Shown piece by piece: positions 9,332-18,156 of a DNA stretch of 64,000 nt. Every line of letters starts with the position of its first letter. The first letter of the stretch is position 1. The position numbers and the translations under genes were made by a program. The DNA is taken from NCBI RefSeq assembly GCF_024753205.1, contig NZ_JANUGZ010000002.1, positions 744,001 through 808,000 of the forward strand, read 5' to 3'. Source of the stretch: Massilia aurea. Lineage in GTDB: Bacteria > Pseudomonadota > Gammaproteobacteria > Burkholderiales > Burkholderiaceae_D. The notes below the pieces were generated by a model, which was not told the DNA's origin, did no database searches, and saw only the letters and a list, made by a program, of their open reading frames with translations.

Positions 9332-9463
9332 TCGCGCTTTTAACGAACGATCGTACGATTTGCAATTGCGGCCAATTTCGGCTAAACACCAGCAATTTTA
9401 CCGCTTGCCAACAGCCGAGCTAGGCGGCACAATGCCTGACTTTCGGGCTACCAGACTCTCATT

Positions 9464-9895
9464 ATGGCGAAAAAGCTACTGCTTCTCAACGGCCCCAACC
9501 TCAATTTATTGGGGACGCGCGAGCCTGCGGTGTACGGCATGACGACCTTGGCCGACATCGAGAACGCAGCAGTTGCACAAGCCACGAACGCCGGCGCAGC
9601 ACTGGAGCATTTCCAGAGCAACCATGAGGGCGCCCTGATCGATCGCATCCAAGCCGCACGCACCGAAGGCGTGGATTTTATCGTGATCAATCCTGGTGGC
9701 TTGACCCATACCAGCGTAGCACTGCGCGATGCGTTCGCGTCGGTGGCCATTCCATTCGTCGAGGTGCACGTGTCGAACGTGCATGCCCGCGAATCGTTCC
9801 GGCAGCACTCCTATCTCTCTGGCATCGCGCGTGGCGTGATCTGCGGACTGGGGCCGGACGGATACAGGTTTGCCATCGACTTCGCACTTAAATAG
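9464..9895 (+). CDS. aroQ: Type II 3-dehydroquinate dehydratase
   Basis: Dehydrates 3-dehydroquinate to 3-dehydroshikimate in the shikimate pathway as a cytoplasmic dodecamer. The 143-residue length is normal for type II enzymes. The N-terminal [17 protein letters not shown] carries the flexible-loop arginine, [12 protein letters not shown] and [16 protein letters not shown] form the active site, and [14 protein letters not shown] with HSY supplies the catalytic histidine region. It stands 94 bases ahead of accB, an arrangement common in beta- and gammaproteobacteria. Confidence 0.96.
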   Translation: MAKKLLLLNGPNLNLLGTREPAVYGMTTLADIENAAVAQATNAGAALEHFQSNHEGALIDRIQAARTEGVDFIVINPGGLTHTSVALRDAFASVAIPFVEVHVSNVHARESFRQHSYLSGIARGVICGLGPDGYRFAIDFALK

Positions 9896-9989
9896 CGTTA
9901 ATCTACGTCAACTTCATGTATCAGCGGCTGCGCGGCCTGTTTGAGGCGCCGGCCTGCTCTCTAAAACGAATAATTCCAAGGGGTTTCAC

Positions 9990-10448
9990 ATGGATCTACG
10001 AAAACTCAAGACCTTGATCGACCTGGTCGCTGAATCGGACATCGCCGAACTCGAAGTGACCGAAGGCGAAAGCAAGGTCCGCATCGTCAAGTCGTCCGCT
10101 GTTGGCCAAGGCCAGATGATGATGATGCCGCAACAAGGCGTGCAACAATTCGCGGCGCCAGCCCCGGCCGCCGCGCCTGTCGCTGCAGCACCGGTCGTGG
10201 CCGCCGAGCCAACCGGCCACGTCGTCAAGTCGCCGATGGTCGGTACCTTCTACCGTTCGTCCGCACCGGGCGCTGCTGCGTTCGTCGAAGTCGGCTCGAA
10301 CATCAAGGAAGGCGAAACGCTGTGCATCATCGAAGCGATGAAGCTCCTGAATGAAATCGACGCCGATGTCTCGGGCGTTGTCACCAAGATCCTCGTGGAA
10401 AACGGCCAGCCGGTCGAATTCGGCCAGCCGCTGTTCGTGATTGGCTAA
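9990..10448 (+). CDS. accB: Biotin carboxyl carrier protein of acetyl-CoA carboxylase
   Basis: Carries the biotin that is carboxylated by AccC and then used by AccAD to make malonyl-CoA for fatty-acid synthesis. The 152-residue protein has a short N-terminal domain, a Pro/Ala-rich linker near residues 50-75, and a C-terminal biotinyl domain with the lysine in [11 protein letters not shown] near residue 117. The Shine-Dalgarno is AAGGGG ahead of the ATG. accC follows after 103 bases. Confidence 0.96.
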   Translation: MDLRKLKTLIDLVAESDIAELEVTEGESKVRIVKSSAVGQGQMMMMPQQGVQQFAAPAPAAAPVAAAPVVAAEPTGHVVKSPMVGTFYRSSAPGAAAFVEVGSNIKEGETLCIIEAMKLLNEIDADVSGVVTKILVENGQPVEFGQPLFVIG

Positions 10449-10551
10449 AGCCTCAAGCTGGGCGGCAGTCCTGCCACCAGCTCACCCATGACGTGTCCGG
10501 CGCCGCTTGTCTTTCAGCTGCGCCGGTTTTCACTGAACCACCGGACCAACC

Positions 10552-11952
10552 ATGTTTGAAAAAATCCTCATCGCCAACCGTGGTGAAATCGCGCTGCGTA
10601 TCCAGCGCGCCTGCCGCGAGCTGGGCATCAAGACGGTCGTCGTGCACTCCGAGGCCGACAAGGACGCCAAGTACGTGAAGCTGGCGGACGAGTCGGTCTG
10701 CATCGGCCCGGCACAATCGAGCCTCAGCTATCTCAACATGCCCGCGATCATCAGCGCGGCCGAAGTGACCGACGCCGAAGCGATCCACCCGGGCTACGGC
10801 TTTCTGTCCGAAAACGCCGACTTCGCCGAGCGCGTCGAGAAATCGGGCTTTGTCTTCATCGGTCCGCGTTCCGAATCGATCCGCCTGATGGGCGACAAGG
10901 TCTCGGCCAAGCAGGCCATGATCCGCGCCGGCGTGCCGTGCGTGCCAGGCTCGGACGGCGCCCTGCCGGACGACCCGAAAGAAATCGTGCAGACGGCGCG
11001 CCGCGTCGGCTACCCGGTGATCATCAAGGCTGCCGGCGGTGGTGGCGGACGCGGCATGCGCGTGGTGCACACCGAAGCGGCCCTGATCAACGCCGTGGCG
11101 ATGACCAAGACCGAAGCCGGCGCCGCCTTTGGCAATCCGGAAGTCTATATGGAGAAGTATCTGGAAAATCCGCGTCACGTGGAAATCCAGATCCTGGCCG
11201 ACGAACACAAAAACGCCGTCTGGCTCGGCGAGCGCGATTGCTCGATGCAGCGCCGCCACCAGAAGGTCATCGAAGAAGCGCCGGCGCCGGGCATCCCGCG
11301 CAAGCTGATCGAAAAGATCGGTGACCGCTGCGCCGAAGCCTGCCGCAAGATCGGCTACCGCGGCGCCGGCACCTTCGAATTCCTGTACGAGAATGGCGAG
11401 TTCTACTTCATCGAAATGAACACGCGTATCCAGGTCGAGCATCCGGTCACCGAGATGATCACCGGGATCGACATCGTCCAAGAACAGATCCGGATCGCCT
11501 GCGGCGAAAAGCTGCGTTTCCGCCAGCGCGACATCATGCTGTCGGGCCACTCGATCGAGTGCCGCATCAATGCCGAAGACCCGTTCAAGTTCACGCCATC
11601 GCCAGGGCGCATCACCAGCTGGCATCCGCCGGGTGGTCCTGGCATCCGCGTCGACTCGCACTCGTACGCCGGCTACTACGTGCCGCCGCACTACGACTCG
11701 ATGATCGGCAAGGTCATCGCGTATGGCGCCACGCGCGAGCAGGCGATTCGCCGCATGCAGATCGCGCTGTCGGAAATGGTGGTCGAGGGTATCCTGACCA
11801 ATATTCCGCTGCACCGCGAACTGATGGTCGACGCCCGCTTCATCGAAGGCGGCACCAACATTCACTACCTGGAGCAGAAACTGGCCGCCAAGCCCGACCT
11901 GCCGAAGGAAACGGCGCTGTCCGCCAAATCCGAAGTCAAGGTGAACGAATGA
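10552..11952 (+). CDS. accC: Biotin carboxylase subunit of acetyl-CoA carboxylase
   Basis: ATP-dependent carboxylation of biotin on AccB. The 466-residue length is a little above the roughly 450 usual for the family. It begins [16 protein letters not shown], with an ATP-grasp glycine loop [12 protein letters not shown] near residue 160, the phosphate/metal segment [16 protein letters not shown] near residue 285, and [10 protein letters not shown] near residue 330. The stop overlaps the prmA start (ATGA), indicating coupling. Confidence 0.97.
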   Translation: MFEKILIANRGEIALRIQRACRELGIKTVVVHSEADKDAKYVKLADESVCIGPAQSSLSYLNMPAIISAAEVTDAEAIHPGYGFLSENADFAERVEKSGFVFIGPRSESIRLMGDKVSAKQAMIRAGVPCVPGSDGALPDDPKEIVQTARRVGYPVIIKAAGGGGGRGMRVVHTEAALINAVAMTKTEAGAAFGNPEVYMEKYLENPRHVEIQILADEHKNAVWLGERDCSMQRRHQKVIEEAPAPGIPRKLIEKIGDRCAEACRKIGYRGAGTFEFLYENGEFYFIEMNTRIQVEHPVTEMITGIDIVQEQIRIACGEKLRFRQRDIMLSGHSIECRINAEDPFKFTPSPGRITSWHPPGGPGIRVDSHSYAGYYVPPHYDSMIGKVIAYGATREQAIRRMQIALSEMVVEGILTNIPLHRELMVDARFIEGGTNIHYLEQKLAAKPDLPKETALSAKSEVKVNE

Positions 11953-12902
11953 GCTGGACTGAAGTCGTCATCGAACTGGCGCGCGAACACGCCGAAGCGC
12001 TGTCGGACGCCCTGATGGAAGCCGGCGCGCTGTCGGTGTCGGTGGAAGACGCCGACGAAGGCACCGAGGACGAAAAACCGCTGTTCGGCGAGCCGGGCAT
12101 GGAGCCGACCGAAGCGGCCTGGGATCACAGTCGCGTTGTCGCTTTGACCGATGCCGATGCCGACCAGCTGGCGATCGTCACCGAGGCCGCGCAAGCGATC
12201 CGTCTGCCCGTCGTGCCGGCGTTCACCACCCGCAAGGTGGAAGACGCCGACTGGGTGCGCCTGACGCAGTCGCAGTTCGAGCCGATCCACATCGGCACCA
12301 ATATCTGGGTCGTGCCGAGCTGGCACGTCGCGCCGGATCCAAACGGCCTGATTCTCGAGCTGGATCCGGGCCTGGCCTTCGGCACCGGCAGCCACCCGAC
12401 GACGCGCCTGTGCATGGAGTGGCTCGAAGCCCATCCTGCGCCGGGCAAGTCGGTGCTGGACTACGGCTGCGGCTCGGGCATCCTGGCGATGGTGGCCAAG
12501 AAGCTGGGGTCGCAGGACGTGGCCGGTGTCGACATCGATCCGCAAGCGATCGAATCGGCGCGCGCCAACGCCGAGCGCAATAACGTCGCCATCGACTTCT
12601 ACCTGCCTGACACGTTTGCCGCTTCCGGCAATGCGCGTCATGCCGGCGGCAAGTTCGACATCGTCGTGGCCAACATCCTGTCGAGCCCATTGAAGCTGAT
12701 GGCGCCGATGCTCGCTGGCCGCGTGGCCGATGGCGGCTCGCTCGTGCTGTCGGGCGTGCTGGCACGCCAGGCCGACGAAGTGGCTGCAGCCTACGCACCA
12801 TTCATCAAGCTGGGCGTCTGGGCCGAGCAGGATGGCTGGGTTGCCCTGCACGGCACGCTGGGCCAGGACACACCGCCGGCGCGCACTGCTACTACCGGCT
12901 AA
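11949..12902 (+). CDS. prmA: Ribosomal protein L11 methyltransferase
   Basis: SAM-dependent methylation of ribosomal protein L11. The start chosen is the ATG overlapping the accC stop, giving 317 residues. An N-terminal recognition domain precedes the Rossmann core, whose SAM loop is [12 protein letters not shown] near residue 170. The catalytic-region motif [10 protein letters not shown] lies near residue 235. The accC-prmA-zinc-ribbon order is typical of Burkholderiales. Confidence 0.95.
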   Translation: MSWTEVVIELAREHAEALSDALMEAGALSVSVEDADEGTEDEKPLFGEPGMEPTEAAWDHSRVVALTDADADQLAIVTEAAQAIRLPVVPAFTTRKVEDADWVRLTQSQFEPIHIGTNIWVVPSWHVAPDPNGLILELDPGLAFGTGSHPTTRLCMEWLEAHPAPGKSVLDYGCGSGILAMVAKKLGSQDVAGVDIDPQAIESARANAERNNVAIDFYLPDTFAASGNARHAGGKFDIVVANILSSPLKLMAPMLAGRVADGGSLVLSGVLARQADEVAAAYAPFIKLGVWAEQDGWVALHGTLGQDTPPARTATTG

Positions 12903-12906
12903 AGGC

Positions 12907-13962
12907 ATGGCGCTCGCCACACAATGCCCCCACTGCGGCACGCAGTTCCGCGTCGCCGCGGACCAGCTCAAGCTGCGTGGGGGCATCGTGCGTTGTGGCG
13001 CATGCCAGCAGATTTTTGACGGGAACAGCGCGCTGATCGATCTGGCGGCTGGGCCGGCGCCGGTTGTTGCGGCGCCTGCCGATGCGCCGGCTGAAGTTCC
13101 TTCTCCTGCTCCCATCGACGAGACGCTCGCACCAGTGAGCGAGCCGGTCGCGCCGCAGGAACCAGAACCAGAACCGGCGCCAACGCCGGCATCGACGCCC
13201 GAACCGGACACCCTCCCCGCACCCGAGCCAAGCCGCGAACACACGGCAGACTCGATCGGCCCGCCGACGCTGCTGCTGCGCGAATCGTCGGGCGGCTCGC
13301 CGCCGATTGCATCGAACGTGCCTGCCTCGCCGCGCAACCGCGCCGCGGAAGCACGCGCACGCCGCGTCAAGGCCGCAACGCCGCGCATCGACGAGGTGCC
13401 CAAACCACCACCGCCACCGCCAAAGCCGAAGCCGGACATCGACGAACCCGAGTTCGTGCGCAGCACACGCCAGCGCGAAGCCTCTGGCAAGACGACGCGC
13501 ATCGCGCTGGCCGTGGGTAGCGTGCTGCTGCTGATTGCGCTGGTCGTGCAGGGGGCCGTGAGCTTTCGCGACGTGCTGGCGGCGCGCCATCCGGGCCTGC
13601 GTCCGGTGCTGGTGTCGACCTGCGCCCTGTTCGGCTGCAGCGTCAACCTGCCGGCGCGGCCCGAGCAGCTGGTGATCGAGACCGGTGAACTCATCACGCT
13701 GGGCGGCAACGCCTATACCTTCAGCACCGTGCTGCGCAACCAGGGCGACATGGCGCTGGCCTGGCCCAGCCTCGAACTGACGCTGAACGACCTTGACGAT
13801 AAGCCGCTGGTGCGCCGCGTGTTCGCCCCGCGCGACTACGCCGGCGCCGCGGCTGCCGCGCCCACCGGGTTCGCCGCACGCGGCGAGCAGCAGGTGCGCA
13901 TCCATTTCAGGCTGGAGGGCGCAGAGCCGTCCGGCTACCACATCGCAGTGTTCTATCCATGA
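12907..13962 (+). CDS. Zinc-ribbon (MJ0042-type) plus DUF3426 membrane protein
   Basis: A 351-residue protein. Residues 7-35 form a zinc ribbon with CPHC and CGAC pairs (QCPHCGTQFRV, VRCGACQQIF). A long Pro/Glu/Ala-rich disordered region spans about residues 50-190, one transmembrane helix lies near residues 199-220, and a C-terminal DUF3426-like domain (about 230-350) would sit in the periplasm. It starts 4 bases after prmA. The function is unknown, though the zinc-ribbon/DUF3426 architecture is common next to prmA in betaproteobacteria. Confidence 0.85.
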   Translation: MALATQCPHCGTQFRVAADQLKLRGGIVRCGACQQIFDGNSALIDLAAGPAPVVAAPADAPAEVPSPAPIDETLAPVSEPVAPQEPEPEPAPTPASTPEPDTLPAPEPSREHTADSIGPPTLLLRESSGGSPPIASNVPASPRNRAAEARARRVKAATPRIDEVPKPPPPPPKPKPDIDEPEFVRSTRQREASGKTTRIALAVGSVLLLIALVVQGAVSFRDVLAARHPGLRPVLVSTCALFGCSVNLPARPEQLVIETGELITLGGNAYTFSTVLRNQGDMALAWPSLELTLNDLDDKPLVRRVFAPRDYAGAAAAAPTGFAARGEQQVRIHFRLEGAEPSGYHIAVFYP

Positions 13963-13972
13963 AAGCCACCCC

Positions 13973-14914
13973 ATGACCAAAACCGCCCTGATCTGCGGCT
14001 CGCTCGCGTTCGACAAAATCATGCAGTACCACGGCCGCTTCGGCGACACGCTGCTGGCCGACCAGCTGCACCGCGTGAACGTGTCGTTCCTGGTGCCGAC
14101 GCTGCGCACCGAATACGGCGGCTGCGCGGCCAATATCGCGTACAACCTCAAGCAGCTGGGCGGCGAGCCTTTGATGATGGGCACGCTCGGCCAGGACGGC
14201 GGCGACTACCTCAAGCGCATGCAGGAACAGGGACTCGAGACGCGCGGCATCCGCACGATTCCCGAGGCCTACACCGCGCAGTGCTTCGTCACGGCCGACC
14301 AGGACAACAACCAGATCAACGCCTTCCACCCGGGCGCGATGGAATACTCGAACCAGAACAACGTCGCCGACCAGGGCGCAATCCGCGTGGCGATCATATC
14401 GCCCGACGGCCGCGACGGCATGATCAAGCACGCGCGCGACTGCGCCGAGCAGAAGGTGCCGTTCATGTTCGACCCGGGCCAGCAACTGCCGATGTTCTCG
14501 GGCGAAGAACTCATCACCTTCATCGACCAGGCCAGCTACCTGGCGTGCAACGACTATGAATTCGAAATGGTCATGGACCGCACGGGCCTGAGCCAGGCCG
14601 ACATCGCGGCGCGCCTGGAGGCATTGATCATCACGCGCGGCGAAGCCGGTTCGGACATCTACGCGAACGGTGAGCACATCAAGATTCCAGCCGTGACGGC
14701 CACCAACGTGGTCGACCCGACCGGCTGCGGCGACGCCTACCGCGCAGGTCTGCTGTTCGGCATCACCAATGACCTGGACTGGGCCACGAGCGGGCGCATC
14801 GCCAGCCTGCTGGGCGCAATCAAGATCGCCTCGGCCGGTGGCCAGAACCACCACTTCACGCCGCAGGAATTCGACGCGCAGTTCGAGCAGGCGTTCGGCA
14901 GCAAGTTCCGTTAA
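13973..14914 (+). CDS. PfkB-family carbohydrate/nucleoside kinase
   Basis: A 313-residue ribokinase-fold kinase. The sugar-binding region TEYGGCAANIAYNLKQLGG near residue 45 and the catalytic motif DPTGCGDAYRAG near residue 248 identify the PfkB family. The second is the usual D-T-x-G-A-G-D anion hole with the catalytic Asp. The N-terminus (LICGSLAFDKIM) resembles adenosine-kinase-like members, but the substrate is not certain. The ATG is 10 bases after the DUF3426 gene, so it probably ends the accBC operon, before a strong terminator. Confidence 0.88.
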   Translation: MTKTALICGSLAFDKIMQYHGRFGDTLLADQLHRVNVSFLVPTLRTEYGGCAANIAYNLKQLGGEPLMMGTLGQDGGDYLKRMQEQGLETRGIRTIPEAYTAQCFVTADQDNNQINAFHPGAMEYSNQNNVADQGAIRVAIISPDGRDGMIKHARDCAEQKVPFMFDPGQQLPMFSGEELITFIDQASYLACNDYEFEMVMDRTGLSQADIAARLEALIITRGEAGSDIYANGEHIKIPAVTATNVVDPTGCGDAYRAGLLFGITNDLDWATSGRIASLLGAIKIASAGGQNHHFTPQEFDAQFEQAFGSKFR

Positions 14915-14946
14915 AACGAAGGCGCCGCTGGCGCCGTGCATGACAT

Positions 14947-14979
14947 AAAAAAAGGCCTCTGCATGCAGAGGCCTTTTTT
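14947..14979. terminator. Bidirectional rho-independent terminator
   Basis: GGCCTCTGCA and TGCAGAGGCC form a perfect 20-base palindrome flanked by seven A and six T. It sits between the convergent PfkB and YggT genes and would terminate both. Confidence 0.9.
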
Positions 14980-14992
14980 ACGATCGGTTGGT

Positions 14993-15523
14993 TTAAACGT
15001 AGCCGAACACCTGCCGCAGCACGAACAGCAGGATCTGGATCAGCACCAGCGCCACCAGCACCGACAGGTCCATGCCGCCAATCGGCTTGACGACACGCCG
15101 GATCGGGCGCAGCAACGGCTGATTGAGCGCGTGCACGAACGGCGCCAGCGGCGCATTGGGATTGACCCAGCTGAAGATCGCTTCGATGATTAACAGCGCC
15201 AGGAAGCCGTACAGGATCCACGTCAGGAAACGGTGCAGCGCGTACAGCAGCATCGTCTCGCCGCTGGCGCCGGCCAATAGCAGCACCGTGCTGGCCACCA
15301 GGACCACCAGGAAGGCGCCGATGAGGCTTGCCCAGTCGTAGCCGCGGGTGCCAGGCACCACGCGCCGCAGCGGCATCACCAGCCAGTCGGTGATGGTGTG
15401 GACGAACTGGCGAATCTGGTCGGGAAGACGCACGCGGATGGCATTCGTCCAGAAGCGCAGCAACAGCACCCCGCCCAGCAGGCCTGCAACGATATCGACG
15501 ATAAACTGAAGAATGGACAGCAC
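14993..15523 (-). CDS. yggT: YggT-family integral membrane protein
   Basis: A 176-residue protein with two YggT repeats, each made of hydrophobic segments flanking a conserved LP/RP loop (WLVMPLRRVVPG near residue 48 and NQPLLRPIRRVVKPIGG near residue 137). Family members are linked to osmotic shock tolerance and cell-division or cofactor-membrane assembly, but the biochemical role is not settled. The start is GTG with a good AGGAGAG upstream. A terminator for the preceding histone-like gene lies about 12 bases upstream, so YggT likely has its own promoter or depends on read-through. Confidence 0.9.
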   Translation of the reverse strand: MLSILQFIVDIVAGLLGGVLLLRFWTNAIRVRLPDQIRQFVHTITDWLVMPLRRVVPGTRGYDWASLIGAFLVVLVASTVLLLAGASGETMLLYALHRFLTWILYGFLALLIIEAIFSWVNPNAPLAPFVHALNQPLLRPIRRVVKPIGGMDLSVLVALVLIQILLFVLRQVFGYV

Positions 15524-15534
15524 GGACTCTCCTC

Positions 15535-15569
15535 AAAAAAAAACCGCTGTGCGAAGGATCACACAGCGG
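15535..15569 (-). terminator. Terminator of the histone-like gene
   Basis: On the minus strand CCGCTGTG and CACAGCGG pair around a 10-base loop and are followed by eight or more T. It lies 75 bases after the stop of the lysine/alanine-rich gene and abuts the yggT ribosome binding site. Confidence 0.85.
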
Positions 15570-15643
15570 CATTCTGCCTGAAGCGCGCCCCACTTGCCAT
15601 GCTGCGCAAGACGCGCGGCAGGCAGGCAGGACAACGTTTGCGA

Positions 15644-17230
15644 TTACGGACGGCTGCTGGTCGGGAATGGCCAGGCGGTTGGCGCGATCACGCTTTTTGC
15701 TGGCGTGGCTGCTGACGCTGCCGGCGCGGCTGCAGGCGTGTCGCCCGCTTTCGCGTCGGTCGCTGCCGGCTTGGTCGCTGCCTTCTTGGCGGCTGGCTTC
15801 TTCGCTTCTGGCTTGGCGTCCGCCTTGGTGTCTGCTTTCACGTCGGCTTTTGCATCGGCTTTGACATCGGCCTTCGCGTCGGCTTTGACTTCCGGCTTGG
15901 TGTCGGCTTTGATGTCGGCTTTCGTGTCGGCCTTGGTGTCTGCCTTCATGTCCGGCTTCGCAGCGGCTGGCTTGGCGGCGACGGTTTTGGTCGCAGCGGT
16001 CTTGGCGACAGCTGGCTTGGCCGTGGCCGTGGCCGTGGCCGTTTTTGTCGCAGCGGTTTTGGTCGCAGCAGGCTTGGTGGCAGCGGTCGTGGTCGCAGCA
16101 GCCTTGGTCACGGCTGGTTTGGCCGCGGCGCTGGTGGTGGTCGCTTTTTTCGCGGCTGGCTTGGCAGCAGCGGTCTTGGTGACGGCCGGTTTGGCTGCGG
16201 TTTTGGTCACCGTTGCTTTTTGCGCTGCCGGCTTTGCCGTTGCTTTGCTCGTGGCTGCTTTTTGGGCGACTGGCTTGGCGGCTGCCTTGCTGGTGCCCGC
16301 TTTTGCGGTGACTGGCTTGGCTGCAGCTTTGGTCGTCGTTTTAGCGGCTGGCTTGGCGGTGGTTTTCTTTACTGCCGGCTTGGCTGCTGATTTAGCGGTC
16401 GACTTGGTGGTCGATTTAACAGTCGACTTAGCAGTCGACTTGGTAGCCGATTTAGCAGTCGGCTTGGTGGCCGATTTAGCCGTCGATTTGGTAGCGGCCT
16501 TGGCCGACGTTTTCGTGGCGGCAGGTTTGGCTGCTGGCTTAGCTGCTGCTTTCTTTGCAGCCGGCTTGGCTGCAGGTTTCGCTGCTGCTTTCTTTGCCGC
16601 TGGCTTGGCTGCCGGTTTGGCGGCTGCTTTCTTTGCCGCTGGTTTGGCTGCTGCTTTCTTCGCTGCCGGCTTGGTTGCTGCCTTAGTTGCTGACTTAGCT
16701 GCTGGCTTGGTTGCTGCTTTAGCTGCTGGCTTGGTTGTTGCCTTAGTTGCTGGCTTGGTTGCCGGCTTTACTGCGGACTTGGCAGCGACTTTCTTGGTGA
16801 CCGGCTTCGCTGCAGTTTTAGCGGCGGTTTTGTTTACCGTTGGCTTTGCTGCAGTTTTAGTGACGGTTTTCTTTACTGCCGGCTTTGCTGACGACTTGGC
16901 GGTCGATTTAACTGCGGCTTTGGCTGCAGTGGTTTTGGTCGCCGTGGTTTTGGTCGCAGCGGTCTTGGTTGCAGTGGTTTTCTTTGCAACAGGTTTCGCC
17001 ATGGTTTTCGTCGCTGGCTTGGTCACTGCCCGGGCTGCCGGTTTGGCTGCTGCCTTGGTGGTGGTCTTGGCAGTGGTTGCCTTTGCCGTGGTGGTCTTGG
17101 CGGTGGTGGCCTTGGTCGCGGCTTTTTTCGCGACTGGTTTCTCTGCTGCAGCCTTTGCGGTCGACTTCGTCGTGGACGAAGGCGCGCTCTTCACTGCTGC
17201 CTTTACAACTGTTTTTTTAGCGGTTGCCAT
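15644..17230 (-). CDS. Very long histone H1-like Lys/Ala/Thr-rich protein
   Basis: A 528-residue, almost wholly low-complexity protein built from K, A, T, P, S and V. Three zones are visible: an N-terminal KTTAKAT-type zone, a middle zone of near-identical AAKPAAKPAAKKAAAKP units, and a C-terminal zone of alternating D/E and K (KADVKADAKADVKADT) ending in a short non-repetitive tail with TAWPFPTSSRP. It resembles bacterial histone H1-like/AlgP-type DNA-binding tails, which bind nucleic acid non-specifically. It has a strong Shine-Dalgarno (AAGGAG) before the ATG. The N-terminus MATAKKT is shared with the SWIB fusion at 31931. Confidence 0.8.
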   Translation of the reverse strand: MATAKKTVVKAAVKSAPSSTTKSTAKAAAEKPVAKKAATKATTAKTTTAKATTAKTTTKAAAKPAARAVTKPATKTMAKPVAKKTTATKTAATKTTATKTTAAKAAVKSTAKSSAKPAVKKTVTKTAAKPTVNKTAAKTAAKPVTKKVAAKSAVKPATKPATKATTKPAAKAATKPAAKSATKAATKPAAKKAAAKPAAKKAAAKPAAKPAAKKAAAKPAAKPAAKKAAAKPAAKPAATKTSAKAATKSTAKSATKPTAKSATKSTAKSTVKSTTKSTAKSAAKPAVKKTTAKPAAKTTTKAAAKPVTAKAGTSKAAAKPVAQKAATSKATAKPAAQKATVTKTAAKPAVTKTAAAKPAAKKATTTSAAAKPAVTKAAATTTAATKPAATKTAATKTATATATAKPAVAKTAATKTVAAKPAAAKPDMKADTKADTKADIKADTKPEVKADAKADVKADAKADVKADTKADAKPEAKKPAAKKAATKPAATDAKAGDTPAAAPAASAATPAKSVIAPTAWPFPTSSRP

Positions 17231-17767
17231 TTTAATTCTCCTTCATCTGCGATGAGAAATACGCTCAGGGTTTAAAACCCGCCAGGTCGTTGTTGACCGG
17301 CGAGTTATTCATCGACGCAAACCGAAGATCGATATGCGCCAATGAATCCGGCACCGGCTGAACTGCTGCAACTCCTCACAGTTGCAGCGCTTCAGCCAAC
17401 GTCGACAGGCCACCGTTCCAGCGTCGTCACAGCGCTACCCTTGCGGGTGCGAAAAGAAAAAGCCGCCTTGCCTGAGCAATTGGTCAGGCAAGGCGGCTTG
17501 TTCTTTTCGCTTCGCTTCCGTGCATACTGTTTGGTTCAGCGCCCTATTATTCGATCGATTTGCCCGATGCCCGCGACAATATCACATCTTCTTGATTTGA
17601 CAAATTCAATCGCGTAAAGGACGTGCTTTCTTTGTGTGTGCGCAACCGAGAATCGGAAACAAGCCGCGCAATATACGCGGCCAAATAAGCAAGCGTGCCT
17701 GAATTGACGGGGGGTCTGCAAATGGCGCCGGATTCACGCGCACCTTTCAACCCAAGGTCGAATCGAC
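17231..17767. other. 537-base non-coding gap
   Basis: It contains a GGGTTTAAAACCC palindrome at 17268-17280 in the presumed promoter region of the histone-like gene and the strong hairpin at 17460-17508. Short open frames here do not resemble proteins I know. Confidence 0.5.
17460..17508. terminator. Strong bidirectional hairpin terminator
   Basis: AAGCCGCCTTGCCTGA pairs perfectly with TCAGGCAAGGCGGCTT around an 8-base loop. The flanks are themselves complementary (GAAAAGAA/TTCTTTTC). The minus-strand reading has the better T-tract (CTTTTTCTTTTC), so it probably ends transcription coming from the genes at 17768-19869. Confidence 0.8.
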
Positions 17768-18081
17768 TTACACATCGAACGGGCCGAACCAATAGATACT
17801 GTCGATCACGCCGCCGCGTTTGGCAATATAAGCCAGTCGAGTTTGGCAATTGACGAATACCGAATGGAACGAGCCATCCATTTGCCGCGCCATTCGCTCC
17901 ACCGGGTGGCTACCGAGCGGCACCAGGTAGATGGATCGCGGCGCGCTGGCCCTCCGCGCGGCGCGCCTTCCACATAGTCTTCGAGAACCAGCGCCGGCTT
18001 GACCGCAGTGAGCGGTGTGCCGGCGCAACCGGCCTGCAAGGCCGCGCCACAAAACGCCAGCCTGAAGCTATTCGGCATCAT
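17768..18081 (-). pseudogene. Small lipoprotein gene with an apparent frameshift
   Basis: The first frame begins at 18081 (MMPNSFRLAFCGAALQAGC) with a signal peptide and a lipobox LQAGC, continuing to about LEDYVEGAPR. Near 17950-17965, in a GC-rich run, the sensible reading switches by one base into another frame, APRSIYLVPLGSHPVERM, which ends at 17768 with VIDSIYWFGPFDV. Neither frame alone looks complete: the first runs into an R/W-rich stretch and the second lacks a start. Joined they would give about 100 residues. It could be a true pseudogene, a sequencing error in a GC-rich stretch, or less likely programmed frameshifting. Function unknown. Confidence 0.45.
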
Positions 18082-18156
18082 GAAAGCCCCTGCCAATAGG
18101 AGAAGCCCATCCTGGCGCATGCGCGGTCGCGTGTCCACTCGCGCGCCCAGGTCTCG

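Noticed and set aside
15594..17255. A 553-codon plus-strand open frame encoding a hydrophobic Ala/Val/Leu repeat
   Set aside because: It is the exact complement of the Lys/Ala repeat gene. The minus strand has the good ribosome binding site and terminator, and the N-terminus is shared with the SWIB fusion.
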